The translations under genes were made by a program, and so were the position numbers. 64,000 nucleotides of DNA from Planctomycetota bacterium (GTDB lineage Bacteria > Planctomycetota > UBA1135 > JAKEFM01). The notes beneath the pieces were generated by a model, which was not told the DNA's origin, did not search any database, and saw nothing but the letters and a program-made list of their open reading frames with translations. The stretch lies in assembly GCA_022616055.1 (NCBI GenBank), contig JAKEFM010000086.1, forward strand, positions 1 through 64,000, in the 5' to 3' direction. The first letter of the stretch is position 1; each line of letters starts with the position of its first letter. Positions 18,978 through 27,865 of the stretch are shown here, one piece after another.

Positions 18978-21554
18978 CTAGAGGATCGCGACCCGGACCC
19001 AGTTCGTCAGCTCGTTCAGCGCGCCGCCGCTGAAGGAGGCGCCGGCGAGGTAGAGGGCGAGCCCCGAGATCCCCGGGATCGCGGGGATGGAGAGCGTCAT
19101 CGTCGCCTGCCCCGCGGGGTCGAGCGTCCCGACGTTCCCCGAGAGGACGCCGTTCCCGGGCGCGAGGAGGAGGAAGAAGAGCGGATCGGGGTTGAGGGGG
19201 ACGATCCGCCCCGCGTCGATCGGGACGCCGGGGAAGTTCCCGAGCGAACCGGTCACGGCGAAGGGGAGCCCCGCCGAGCCCGGCAGCGTCACGGGGATCG
19301 AGCGGGAGGCGCCCGGCGCGATCGGGTCCTGGGGCGGGATCGGCAGCGGGGCGAGGTCCTCGAGGACTCGCCCCATGACGGCGTCGCGCGGCGCGCCCTC
19401 GACGATCGTCTCGAAGGGGAATCCGAACCCGATCACGTGGTAGCCCGGCGCCACGAAGCGGACCGCGGCCCCGCCCCCGTTGGCGTAGGTGAGGACGATC
19501 GCCCCCTGCAGGGAGGAGGGGAGGAGGACGTCGGGGAAGTTCGCGTCGTAGGTCCCCTGCGTCCCGTCGTCGAAGGTGAACCCCGGGATCCCGGCGAAGA
19601 ACGAGCCCGCCGGCGGCTGCGCGATCGAGTGGGTGTTCGCGTCGTCGGCGACGTAGTTCAGCCCGAGGGTCGACTCGTAGAACGTCCGGTCGGCGACCGA
19701 CCCGAGGAAGTCGAGGTCCCACCCGATCTCGGCGCCGGTCGCGAAGAGGTTGCCGCCGCCGGCGAGATAGACGGCCACGAGGGCCTGCTCGGCGGAGGAG
19801 AAGGTCTCGTCCACGGTCGACTCCTCCCCGAGGATCCAGTCGACCATGACATAGGGGGCGAGCGCGATCAGGCCCGGCACCGCCTCGTTGTTCGCGCCGT
19901 CGAAGCTCCACCCCGCGTCCACGGCGGCCGAGACGGCCGCCGCGTGCTGGCGCTGGAAGTCGAAGCTGTTGTCCCGCTCGAGGACGAAGGCGTCGAGCCG
20001 GTCGAACCCCGAGACGAGGAGGACCGGGACCGGCCCCCCCTTCGCGGCGCGGGCGGCGACGACCTCGGTCGGACGGCCCACTCCCCCGGCGTTGAAGGAA
20101 GCGACCCTGGCGTGCACGACCTCCCCGAGGGCGACGCCGGTCAGGGCGAGCTCGCCCGTCCCGCCCCCCGCCACGATCGTCCCGTCGTCGAACGCCTTGC
20201 CGTTCGGCGAGCGATAGACGACGTAGCCGGTCGCCCCGGCGACCGACGACCAGCGGACCTTCAGCGCGCCGTCGGCCTGGTTCTGGATCGCGACCTCGAC
20301 GGGCGGCTCCGGCACGAAGGGCGCGCCCGGGAGGAAGTAGCTCGCGATCCCCCGGTAGATCGCCCGCCCGGAGATCTCCCGGAACTCGGGCTCGTGGAGG
20401 TAGGGGTTGTCGAGGGCGACGTTGTCGTGGAACGCGAGCTCGATCAGGCAGCCCGGCATCGTCACGAGCTCGCGCACCTCGCCGAAGTTCGCCTGGAGGA
20501 GCCCGCCGTTCGTCCAGGTCGCGTCCCACTCCGCCTGGATGTCGAGGACGATGCGGTTGTGGATCGAGGCCTGGAGCGCGGCGCTGCCGGGTGTCGCGCT
20601 CCCGCCGCCCGCCCCGTTGTAGATGTAGGTGCTCGTCCCGCTCCCCGTCCCGGTCGGGCTCGCGTTCGTGTGCAGGGAGACGAAGGCGTCCGCCCCCCAC
20701 CATTCCGCGAAGTTCGGCCGCGTCGTCACGTCGTCGCAGTTGTCCTGGTTCGTGGGCCCGCAGGGGTCCCAGACGCTCGAGGGGGCTCCGGAGTACTCGG
20801 CCCAGTAGCGGGAGCACTCCCGCCACCGCGGGTCCCCGCTCGTCGTCCCTCCGCGCACGATCGAGCCCATCCCCGCCCCGATCCGGACGGCGTCGGCGAT
20901 CACGACGCCCGTCTCGGCCGATTCGTTCGACAGGGTCACCTGCGCGAGGTCCCCCGCGAACCAGTGCCACGAGCCGAGGTAGTTCCAGCGCAGGCCGTCG
21001 ATCTCCTGGTTCACCCGCACCTCGCTCAGCCCGCCCGGGTGGAGGACCCGGTAGAGCGCGTCCGTCACCCGGTTCGCCCCGTCGCGGGAGAAGACGTAGA
21101 CGGGGTAGAGCCCGTCCGCGGGGATCACGGCGCTCCACGTCGCGGTTGCCGTCTCCGTCGGGCTCGCGTTGACGAAGCGGTAGGTGAGCCCGGCGTAGCC
21201 CGGGGTCCCGCTCGTCGTCCAGGTTCCGGTCTCGGCGTACGTCGCGGGGACGTCGTTGTCCCGGATCGCCTCGAAGGGGACGTAGCCCCGCTCGCGGCAG
21301 GCGATCACCTTCGCCCCCGCCCCCTCGAGGTAGCGGTAGAGATGGTCGATGGCGATCTCGTTCGTGTGGACGTCCTCGACGAGACCGTTGATCAGCGGGC
21401 GCTGGTAGATCCAGCCGAGCGTCGAGTGCCAGTACCGGCCGTGGCCGGGGGAGATGACGATCCGCTTCCCCGAGAGGGTCCCGGGCACGGGCGGGGTCTG
21501 CGCGGTCGCGGGGGGGAGAGAGAGGAGGACCGCGAGGACCGGGATCTTCTTCAC
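18978..21554 (-). CDS. N-acetylmuramoyl-L-alanine amidase with inserted golvesin-like domain, FnIII and C-terminal beta domain
   Basis: RIVISPGHG, NEIAIDHLYRYLEGAGAKVIACRE, AFVSLHTNAS, PGCLIELAFHDN; intervening Y.F.......A.W...IP..G.YPVYVF segment; GTG start with AGGAG upstream. Confidence 0.85.
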   Translation of the reverse strand: MKKIPVLAVLLSLPPATAQTPPVPGTLSGKRIVISPGHGRYWHSTLGWIYQRPLINGLVEDVHTNEIAIDHLYRYLEGAGAKVIACRERGYVPFEAIRDNDVPATYAETGTWTTSGTPGYAGLTYRFVNASPTETATATWSAVIPADGLYPVYVFSRDGANRVTDALYRVLHPGGLSEVRVNQEIDGLRWNYLGSWHWFAGDLAQVTLSNESAETGVVIADAVRIGAGMGSIVRGGTTSGDPRWRECSRYWAEYSGAPSSVWDPCGPTNQDNCDDVTTRPNFAEWWGADAFVSLHTNASPTGTGSGTSTYIYNGAGGGSATPGSAALQASIHNRIVLDIQAEWDATWTNGGLLQANFGEVRELVTMPGCLIELAFHDNVALDNPYLHEPEFREISGRAIYRGIASYFLPGAPFVPEPPVEVAIQNQADGALKVRWSSVAGATGYVVYRSPNGKAFDDGTIVAGGGTGELALTGVALGEVVHARVASFNAGGVGRPTEVVAARAAKGGPVPVLLVSGFDRLDAFVLERDNSFDFQRQHAAAVSAAVDAGWSFDGANNEAVPGLIALAPYVMVDWILGEESTVDETFSSAEQALVAVYLAGGGNLFATGAEIGWDLDFLGSVADRTFYESTLGLNYVADDANTHSIAQPPAGSFFAGIPGFTFDDGTQGTYDANFPDVLLPSSLQGAIVLTYANGGGAAVRFVAPGYHVIGFGFPFETIVEGAPRDAVMGRVLEDLAPLPIPPQDPIAPGASRSIPVTLPGSAGLPFAVTGSLGNFPGVPIDAGRIVPLNPDPLFFLLLAPGNGVLSGNVGTLDPAGQATMTLSIPAIPGISGLALYLAGASFSGGALNELTNWVRVAIL

Positions 21555-21572
21555 GGGGCTCCTGTCGATGCG

Positions 21573-21598
21573 GCGACCTACGTGGGTCGCCTGCCGGA
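21573..21598. repeat. 26-nt repeat with palindromic core, copy 1
   Basis: GCGACCTACGTGGGTCGCCTGCCGGA; 24/26 identical to copy 2 at 21915-21940. Confidence 0.7.
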
Positions 21599-21731
21599 AT
21601 GCTAATCGAGGTCGCTCGCCGCCGAAACGCGCGGGGCCCCCCGGGATCAGCCGGCGGAGAGCTCTCGCAGGATGTCGGCGCACCCCGCGACCCGGAGGAG
21701 GAACCCCCCCGCGCGACGCATGAAGGCGTGC

Positions 21732-21757
21732 TTTACATCCAGCCGTCTGGATGTAAA
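21732..21757. promoter_or_regulatory. Perfect inverted repeat, operator-like
   Basis: TTTACATCCAG-CCGT-CTGGATGTAAA, 11-bp arms, in a ~400-bp non-coding gap; no T-tract. Confidence 0.5.
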
Positions 21758-21914
21758 TCACGGTTGCGGGGCGGCTCCCCCGGCTCCGGCAGGCCTCGGC
21801 TTCCGCCTCCTCGGGAGCGCCACGCGTTCGGCGGGGGTCCGAGCGGAGTCTGGAGCGCGAGGAGGGGAACGATCGCTCGACCGGGATCCCCTCCGCGGGG
21901 CATCCCTCGGCGCT

Positions 21915-21940
21915 GCGACCCACGTGAGTCGCCTGCCGGA
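21915..21940. repeat. 26-nt repeat with palindromic core, copy 2
   Basis: GCGACCCACGTGAGTCGCCTGCCGGA; same orientation as copy 1. Confidence 0.7.
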
Positions 21941-21957
21941 TCGTCGGACGGGCCGCC

Positions 21958-24579
21958 TCAGCGCGCCCGGGTCACCCGGAACTCGCCCTCGAGCCGGACG
22001 TCGGAGGAGGACGCGCCGACCATCGCCCGGAACGTCCCGGGCTCGACGAGCGGCCTCCCGTCCGGCCCCGGGAAGGCGAGGTCCCGCGGTCCGAGGCCGA
22101 AGGCCACGGTCCGCGTCTCGCCGGGAGCGAGCGCGATCCGCCGGAACCCGCGGAGCTCCTTCACCGGCCGCACGACGCTGCCGACCTCGTCGCGCAGGTA
22201 GAGCTGGACGACCTCGTCCCCCGGACGGGATCCGACGTTCTTCACGTCGGCGCGCACCTCGACGCGCCCCGCCGGGGGGATCTCGGCCGGCTCGATCCGG
22301 AGGTTCGAGTACTCGAAGCTCGTGTAGGAGAGCCCATGACCGAAGGGGAAGAGCGGGCGCCCCGTCAGGTCGACGTAGTCGTAGCCCCGGCCAGTCGGGC
22401 GGTGGTTGTAGAAGAGGGGGACCTGTCCGACGGACCGCGGGAAGGTGATCGGGAGGCGGCCGGCGGGACTGACGTCGCCGAACAGGACCTCGGCGAGGGC
22501 GCTCCCCCCCTCTTCACCCCCGTACCAGGCCTCGAGGATCGCCGGGGCCTGCCCGATCCAGCGCGCCATCGTGACCGCGCTTCCCCCGACGAGGACGACG
22601 ACGAGGGGCTTCCCGACGGACGCGACGGAGAGGATCAGCTCCTCCTGCGCCGGGGAGAGGTCGAGGCTCGCGCGGTCGCGCCCCTCCCCCTCCTCGATCC
22701 CCGCGAGGACGACCGCGGCGTCGGCGCTCTTCGCGGCGTCGATCGCCTCCTCGAGGAGGGAGCCCGACCGCCAGTCCCAGCCGAGGCGCGCCACGGCCCC
22801 GCCTCCATTCTCGTAGTACTCGAGTCGGAGGTCGTGCGGCTCTCCTCCCGTCCACCGGACGGAGACCCGATCGGTCGTGGACGAGCGGTCGGACCAGGCG
22901 TCGACGAGGAGGCGGCCGTCGATCCACAGTCGAACCCCGTCGTCGGTCGTGACGGAGATCTCGTACGCCCGTGTCTCGGGAGGGACGACCTGCCCCCTCC
23001 AGCGGACCGAGAAGTGGTCCGCCTTGACCTCCTCGCCGGGCGAGCCTTCCTTCCAATCGAAGTCGACGCGATCGTCCGTGCGCACGAGGACCGCGTTCCC
23101 TTCGAGGTCCCGATTGCCGAAATACTCGCCCCGCAGACCCCGGGCCTGCGCGTCTCCTCCCTCGGGACGGAGGAACTCGGGCGGGATCGCCGGAAGGGCG
23201 GAGGCCATCTCGCACCCCCGGGCGTGGAGGACCTTCGTCCCGGGCGAGACCTTCGCCCGGATTCCCTCGAGCGCGCTCACGGTCTTCATCCCCGATCCGC
23301 TGTACCCGCCGAGGCGGACCTCGTCGGCGAGAGGCCCGATCACGGCGATCGCCCCGAGGTCCTTGCGCAGCGGGAGGAGGTCCCCCTCGTTGCGGAGGAG
23401 GACGATCGCCTCGCGCGCCGCGCGCCGGGCGAGCGCGCGGTGCTCCGCGCAGTCGGCGAGCGCCGCGGCCCGCCCCGGATCCACGCTCGCGTCCTCGAAG
23501 AGGCCGAGCCGGAACTTCGCCTCGAGGACCCGCGTGGCGGCGCGATCGAGCGCCTCGCGAGGGACGAGCCCCTCCCGCAGCGCCTCGAGCAGGGGAGGGC
23601 CGTAGAGCTCGACCTTGGGAAGCTCGACGTCGAGGCCGGCCCCGAGCGCGCGCGCCGCGCCCTCCTTCTTCGAGGCCGCGGCCCGGTGGAGGCTCACGAT
23701 CCCGCCGACCGAGTCGTAGTCGGAGACCACGAAGCCCCGGAACCCCCACTCCTTCCGCAGGATGTCCGTGAGGAGCCAGGGGTTCGAGGAGCAGGGGAGG
23801 CCGTTGAGCGAGTTGTAGGCCGCCATCACGGATCCCGCCCCCGCCTCGCGGAAGCACGCCTCGAAGGGGACGAACTCCGTCTCGCGCAGCATCCGCTCCG
23901 GGAGGTCGATCGCCTGGCTGTCCCGCCCGCCGTCCCCGACGTTCACGGCGAAGTGCTTGGGCGTCGTGATGACTCCCGCCCCCTCGAGCCCGCGGCAGAA
24001 GGCGACCCCCATGCGGGCCGAGAGGTGGGGGTCCTCCCCGTAGGTCTCCTCCACCCGGCCCCAGCGGACGTCGCGCGCGAGGTTGACGACGGGCGAGAGG
24101 GCCTGGTGGATGCCGCGGCTGCGCGTCTCCCTCCCGATCGCCGTCGCGACCTCGAGCATGAGGTCCGCGTCGAAGGTCGCCGCGAGCGCGATCGCCTGGG
24201 GAAAGGAGGCGGCCCCCTTCCCGACGAGGCCGTGGAGCGCCTCGTCGTGGACCAGGATCGGGATGCCGAGCCGGGTCTTCTCGCGCGCGATCCGCTGCAC
24301 GCGGTTCGCCTTCTCCGCCGCCTCGGCGGCGGGGAACGGGCGGAGGAAGGTCCCGAGGTTCCCGATCCCTTCCGCCGGGATCACGGGCTTCTCCTCCGGG
24401 TCGGAGAGGCTGCAGCGCAGCTGCGCCGCTTTCTCCTCGAGCGTCATCCGGGAGAGGAGGTCCGCGGCCCGCTCCTCGGGCGGCCTCGACGGATCTCGCC
24501 ACGCCTCGGCCCTCCTTCCCCCCGGTCCCGCGCAGGCGGCGAGGAGGACGACGAGGACGGCACGCGATGCGTTTCTCAC
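21958..24579 (-). CDS. Glycoside hydrolase family 3 (beta-glucosidase/xylosidase-like) with PA14 insert
   Basis: KHFAVN, GFVVSDYDSVGG, VVLVGGSAV, LRGEYFGN...DDGVRLWIDG (PA14), C-terminal FnIII-like. Confidence 0.93.
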   Translation of the reverse strand: MRNASRAVLVVLLAACAGPGGRRAEAWRDPSRPPEERAADLLSRMTLEEKAAQLRCSLSDPEEKPVIPAEGIGNLGTFLRPFPAAEAAEKANRVQRIAREKTRLGIPILVHDEALHGLVGKGAASFPQAIALAATFDADLMLEVATAIGRETRSRGIHQALSPVVNLARDVRWGRVEETYGEDPHLSARMGVAFCRGLEGAGVITTPKHFAVNVGDGGRDSQAIDLPERMLRETEFVPFEACFREAGAGSVMAAYNSLNGLPCSSNPWLLTDILRKEWGFRGFVVSDYDSVGGIVSLHRAAASKKEGAARALGAGLDVELPKVELYGPPLLEALREGLVPREALDRAATRVLEAKFRLGLFEDASVDPGRAAALADCAEHRALARRAAREAIVLLRNEGDLLPLRKDLGAIAVIGPLADEVRLGGYSGSGMKTVSALEGIRAKVSPGTKVLHARGCEMASALPAIPPEFLRPEGGDAQARGLRGEYFGNRDLEGNAVLVRTDDRVDFDWKEGSPGEEVKADHFSVRWRGQVVPPETRAYEISVTTDDGVRLWIDGRLLVDAWSDRSSTTDRVSVRWTGGEPHDLRLEYYENGGGAVARLGWDWRSGSLLEEAIDAAKSADAAVVLAGIEEGEGRDRASLDLSPAQEELILSVASVGKPLVVVLVGGSAVTMARWIGQAPAILEAWYGGEEGGSALAEVLFGDVSPAGRLPITFPRSVGQVPLFYNHRPTGRGYDYVDLTGRPLFPFGHGLSYTSFEYSNLRIEPAEIPPAGRVEVRADVKNVGSRPGDEVVQLYLRDEVGSVVRPVKELRGFRRIALAPGETRTVAFGLGPRDLAFPGPDGRPLVEPGTFRAMVGASSSDVRLEGEFRVTRAR

Positions 24580-24711
24580 GGCGGCGCTCTCCTTGGCCCT
24601 CTTCCGGGAGCCCGGCCGGAGGATAGCCCCGGCGGCTCCCGCCGCGGAAAGAGAGCGCCCTCGAACCGCGCCGCCGACCGCCGTAGGTTCGCCTTCGCGA
24701 CGGGTCGCGTC

Positions 24712-25383
24712 ATGCCCCCCAACCCCGCCAACCTGGTGCGGCGATTCCTCGCGCACTCGACCTGCACGGTCTCCGATGCGCTCGACCGGCTGAACCTGAA
24801 GGGCGCCCCGAGAGGGATCCTCCCGATCTGGAGCGGCTGCCCGAGGATCGCCGGCCGCGCCGCGACGATGCGGCTCGTGCCGGAGGGGCCCGCCTCGCCC
24901 GTCCGCGGGACGCTCGAGACGATCGCCGCCGCGGGCCCCGGCGAGGTCCTCGTGATCGACCACGGGGGACGCCTCGACGTGAACTCCTTCGGCGGCATCG
25001 CCTCCACCACCGCCAGGCGCCGGAGACTGTCGGGCGTCGTGATCGACGGCGTCACGCGCGACGTCGACGAGATGAAGACGCTGCGTTTCCCGGCGTTCGG
25101 CCGGGGGGTGATCCAGCAGTCGGTCCGCGGCCGCTGCGCCTTCGGCGGCCGCGGCGTCGAGGTCGGGCTGGGTGGCGTCCTCGTCCGGCCCGGCGACCTC
25201 GTGGTGGCGGACGTCAACGGGGTCGTCCTCGTTCCCTGGGACCGGACCGAGGAGGTCCTCCGGATCGTTCAGGAGTGCGCGGCCGCGGAGAGGAAGGTGA
25301 AGGCCTGGATCGCGAAGGGGATCGACCCGGTCGAGGCGCACGAGCGGGCGCGCTACGACGTCCTGGGAAGCTCCTCCGGTTGA
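24712..25383 (+). CDS. RraA-like family protein
   Basis: CTVSDALDRL, GGIASTTARRRRLSGVVIDGVTRDVDEM, VRPGDLVVADVNGVVLVP. Confidence 0.88.
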   Translation: MPPNPANLVRRFLAHSTCTVSDALDRLNLKGAPRGILPIWSGCPRIAGRAATMRLVPEGPASPVRGTLETIAAAGPGEVLVIDHGGRLDVNSFGGIASTTARRRRLSGVVIDGVTRDVDEMKTLRFPAFGRGVIQQSVRGRCAFGGRGVEVGLGGVLVRPGDLVVADVNGVVLVPWDRTEEVLRIVQECAAAERKVKAWIAKGIDPVEAHERARYDVLGSSSG

Positions 25384-25438
25384 GAGGGGGGCCGGGGGAG
25401 TTCCTAGAATCGGGCGGACCCGGAGCCCTCACCCGACC

Positions 25439-27865
25439 GTGACCGCCCGCACCGTCCCGCGCACCCTGCGGGCGCTGTTCGAGCCCGACCCCGGTCCGGC
25501 GGCGTTCCGCGCGGCTCTCGCCTCGCTTCGTTCCGCCTCGACCGAGCCGCAGCATCCCGTCTACTCGACGGGATCGCCGAAGGACCTGTCCGCCCTCGTC
25601 GAGAGACACCGGGGAGCCGCCGAGCGCATCCGCGCGGACCTCGAGTTCTGGGCCCTCGAGCTCGCGAACCTGGCCGAAGGCTTCGAGGACGGACCTCCCC
25701 GGAGCGCCGAAGCGGAGGCGTTCCTGCGCGAAGGGTCGCGCTTCCGCCTCGGCCACCTGCTCACCGAACAGCCCCATCCGAAGACGTCGGACCTGAGCCG
25801 CGTCGTGGACCGGGACGTCGAAGAGGGGCTTCGTCTCCTGAACGCCGTCGACCGTGAGATCCCGCCCGCCTTCTCGCGAGCCGCCGAGTCGGGAGTCCTC
25901 GACCCCGCCGTCGACGCCGCGGCGGAGGCCCTGGCCGCGGGAGGCCGGATCTTCTTCACCGGATGCGGCGCAACCGGGAGGCTGAGTCTGCTCCTCGAAT
26001 CGGCCTGGCGCGGGTTCTGGCGGCGCGCCGGCCGGGAGAACCCCGAGCCCGCCGCACGCGCGCGCGCGGCCTTCTCCTCGGACCCGGCGGAGCGCGTCCT
26101 CGGCGCGATGGCCGGCGGGGACTACGCCCTCATCCGGTCGGTCGAGCACTTCGAGGACGAGGAGTCCTTCGGCCGCCAGCAGGTCCGCGAGCTCGGGGTC
26201 GGGCCCGGCGACGTCCTCTTCGCCGTGACCGAGGGGGGCGAGACGACCCACGTCCTCGGCACGGCCTGGGAGGCCCTCGAGCGCGGCGCGCGCGCCTTCT
26301 TCGTCTACAACAACCCCGACGAGGTCCTCCGCGGCGTGGAGCGCAGCGCGCGGATTCTCGCGGAGCCGAGGATCCGGAAGATCAACCTCGCGACCGGGCC
26401 GCAGGCGCTGACCGGCTCGACGCGGATGCAGGCGGCGAGCATCGACACGCTCGTCCTCGGATGCGTCCTCGAGGCGGCCCTCGGCCGGGTCCTCTCGAGG
26501 AGGCTCCGTCCGGACGATCTCTCCGCCCTCGGCTTCCCTTCTCCCCCGGACGACATCCGGAGCGCGGCCCGCGCCTCGGCGCGGATCCCCGAGTGGGCCG
26601 CCGCCGCGATCCCGGCGCTCGCCCGGCTCGCCCGCATCGAGGCGCGGACCTATCGGGAGGGGGGGAATCTCGATACGCCGAGGGACGTCGAGCCCGCCCG
26701 CGGCTTCACCCTCTACCTCGCGGGGGAGGAATCGGCTCTCGTCCTCCTCACGGACACGACCGAGCGCTCCCCGACGTTCGCGCTCCCTCCCTTCCGGCCC
26801 GTCGACCGGCCCGAGGCGAAGGCGCCTCCCGCCTCGCTGATCCTCGAGGCCGCCACGAACGAGGAGGCCTGGTGCCGGCTCCTCGGGCGCGAGATCCGCG
26901 CCCTCGAGTGGCAGGCCCCGACCTACCGGCGACTCCTCGGGGAGGAGGGGTTCGCCCGCTTCGGCGGCGCGGCGCCCGCGATCGGCCGCGAGGCCGTCCT
27001 CCGGTTCCGGATCGGCGGAGAGGGCGCGCTCGAGGAGAGGCCCCTCGGGCGCGGAAACCTCCTCGTCGCGGTGGGGATGGAGGAGGACCTCGAGGCGGCG
27101 CGACGCCCGGGCTCCCTCCTCGGGCGTGCGTTCGCGCGCGCGGAGGCGGAGGGAGCCTCGCGGACCTGGATCGTCGTCTCCTCCCGCGGACGCTCGCGGG
27201 CCGGGCTCCTCCCCCACGACGAGGCGGTCCTCGTCGAGGGGGTCCCCCGGAGCCCGCTCGACCTTTCCCGATCCCTCGTCCTCAAGCTCCTGCTCAACTC
27301 CCTCTCGACCATCGTGATGGTCTCCCTCGGCCGGGTGAGGGGGAACTGGATGACCTACGTCCTGCCGACGAACGGCAAGCTCGTCGATCGGGCCGGTCGG
27401 ATCACGGCCTCCCTCTCCGACCTCCCCTACGAGGAGGCCGTCCGCCTCGTCCTCTCCACGGCGGAGGAGACGAGAGAGGACCTCCGCGCGGGGCGAGGTC
27501 TCCCCCCCGTCGTGAACCTCGCGGTCGTCCGCGCCCGGCTCGGGGTGAGCACCGCGAAGGCGACGGCGCTCCTCTCCCTCCACCGCGGCCTCCTCGCTCC
27601 GACGCTCGAGGCGGCGGAGGCCTTCGGCGGGATGGCGGCGCGGATCGTCGAGCGGTCGCTCGAGGCTGTTCCGCCCGGAGAGAGGACGCGGCTCCTCGCC
27701 GAGCTGCGGCGCGCCCTGCCCCTCCCCGGCGACCTCGAGAGCGCGCTCGAGCGGCGCCCCGAAGCCGCTCCGCGCCTGCTCGCGAGCCTCCAGTCCCTCG
27801 CCCCGCTCCCCGAGCCGCTCCGCTTCGCCTCGCTCCCCGTCGCCCCGGACCGGCGAAAGGCGTGA
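25439..27865 (+). CDS. Tandem SIS-domain protein, MurQ/GCKR-like
   Basis: LTEQPHPKTSDLSRV, GGRIFFTGCGATGRLSLLLESAWR, LTGSTRMQAAS, second region LVLKLLLNSLSTIVMVSLGRVRGNWMTYVLPTNGKLVDRAGRI. Confidence 0.82.
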   Translation: MTARTVPRTLRALFEPDPGPAAFRAALASLRSASTEPQHPVYSTGSPKDLSALVERHRGAAERIRADLEFWALELANLAEGFEDGPPRSAEAEAFLREGSRFRLGHLLTEQPHPKTSDLSRVVDRDVEEGLRLLNAVDREIPPAFSRAAESGVLDPAVDAAAEALAAGGRIFFTGCGATGRLSLLLESAWRGFWRRAGRENPEPAARARAAFSSDPAERVLGAMAGGDYALIRSVEHFEDEESFGRQQVRELGVGPGDVLFAVTEGGETTHVLGTAWEALERGARAFFVYNNPDEVLRGVERSARILAEPRIRKINLATGPQALTGSTRMQAASIDTLVLGCVLEAALGRVLSRRLRPDDLSALGFPSPPDDIRSAARASARIPEWAAAAIPALARLARIEARTYREGGNLDTPRDVEPARGFTLYLAGEESALVLLTDTTERSPTFALPPFRPVDRPEAKAPPASLILEAATNEEAWCRLLGREIRALEWQAPTYRRLLGEEGFARFGGAAPAIGREAVLRFRIGGEGALEERPLGRGNLLVAVGMEEDLEAARRPGSLLGRAFARAEAEGASRTWIVVSSRGRSRAGLLPHDEAVLVEGVPRSPLDLSRSLVLKLLLNSLSTIVMVSLGRVRGNWMTYVLPTNGKLVDRAGRITASLSDLPYEEAVRLVLSTAEETREDLRAGRGLPPVVNLAVVRARLGVSTAKATALLSLHRGLLAPTLEAAEAFGGMAARIVERSLEAVPPGERTRLLAELRRALPLPGDLESALERRPEAAPRLLASLQSLAPLPEPLRFASLPVAPDRRKA

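Noticed and set aside
22336-24711. Plus-strand ORF running antisense through GH3 into the RraA-like gene
   Set aside because: Only the part from 24712 has family motifs; the rest is GC-driven open frame.
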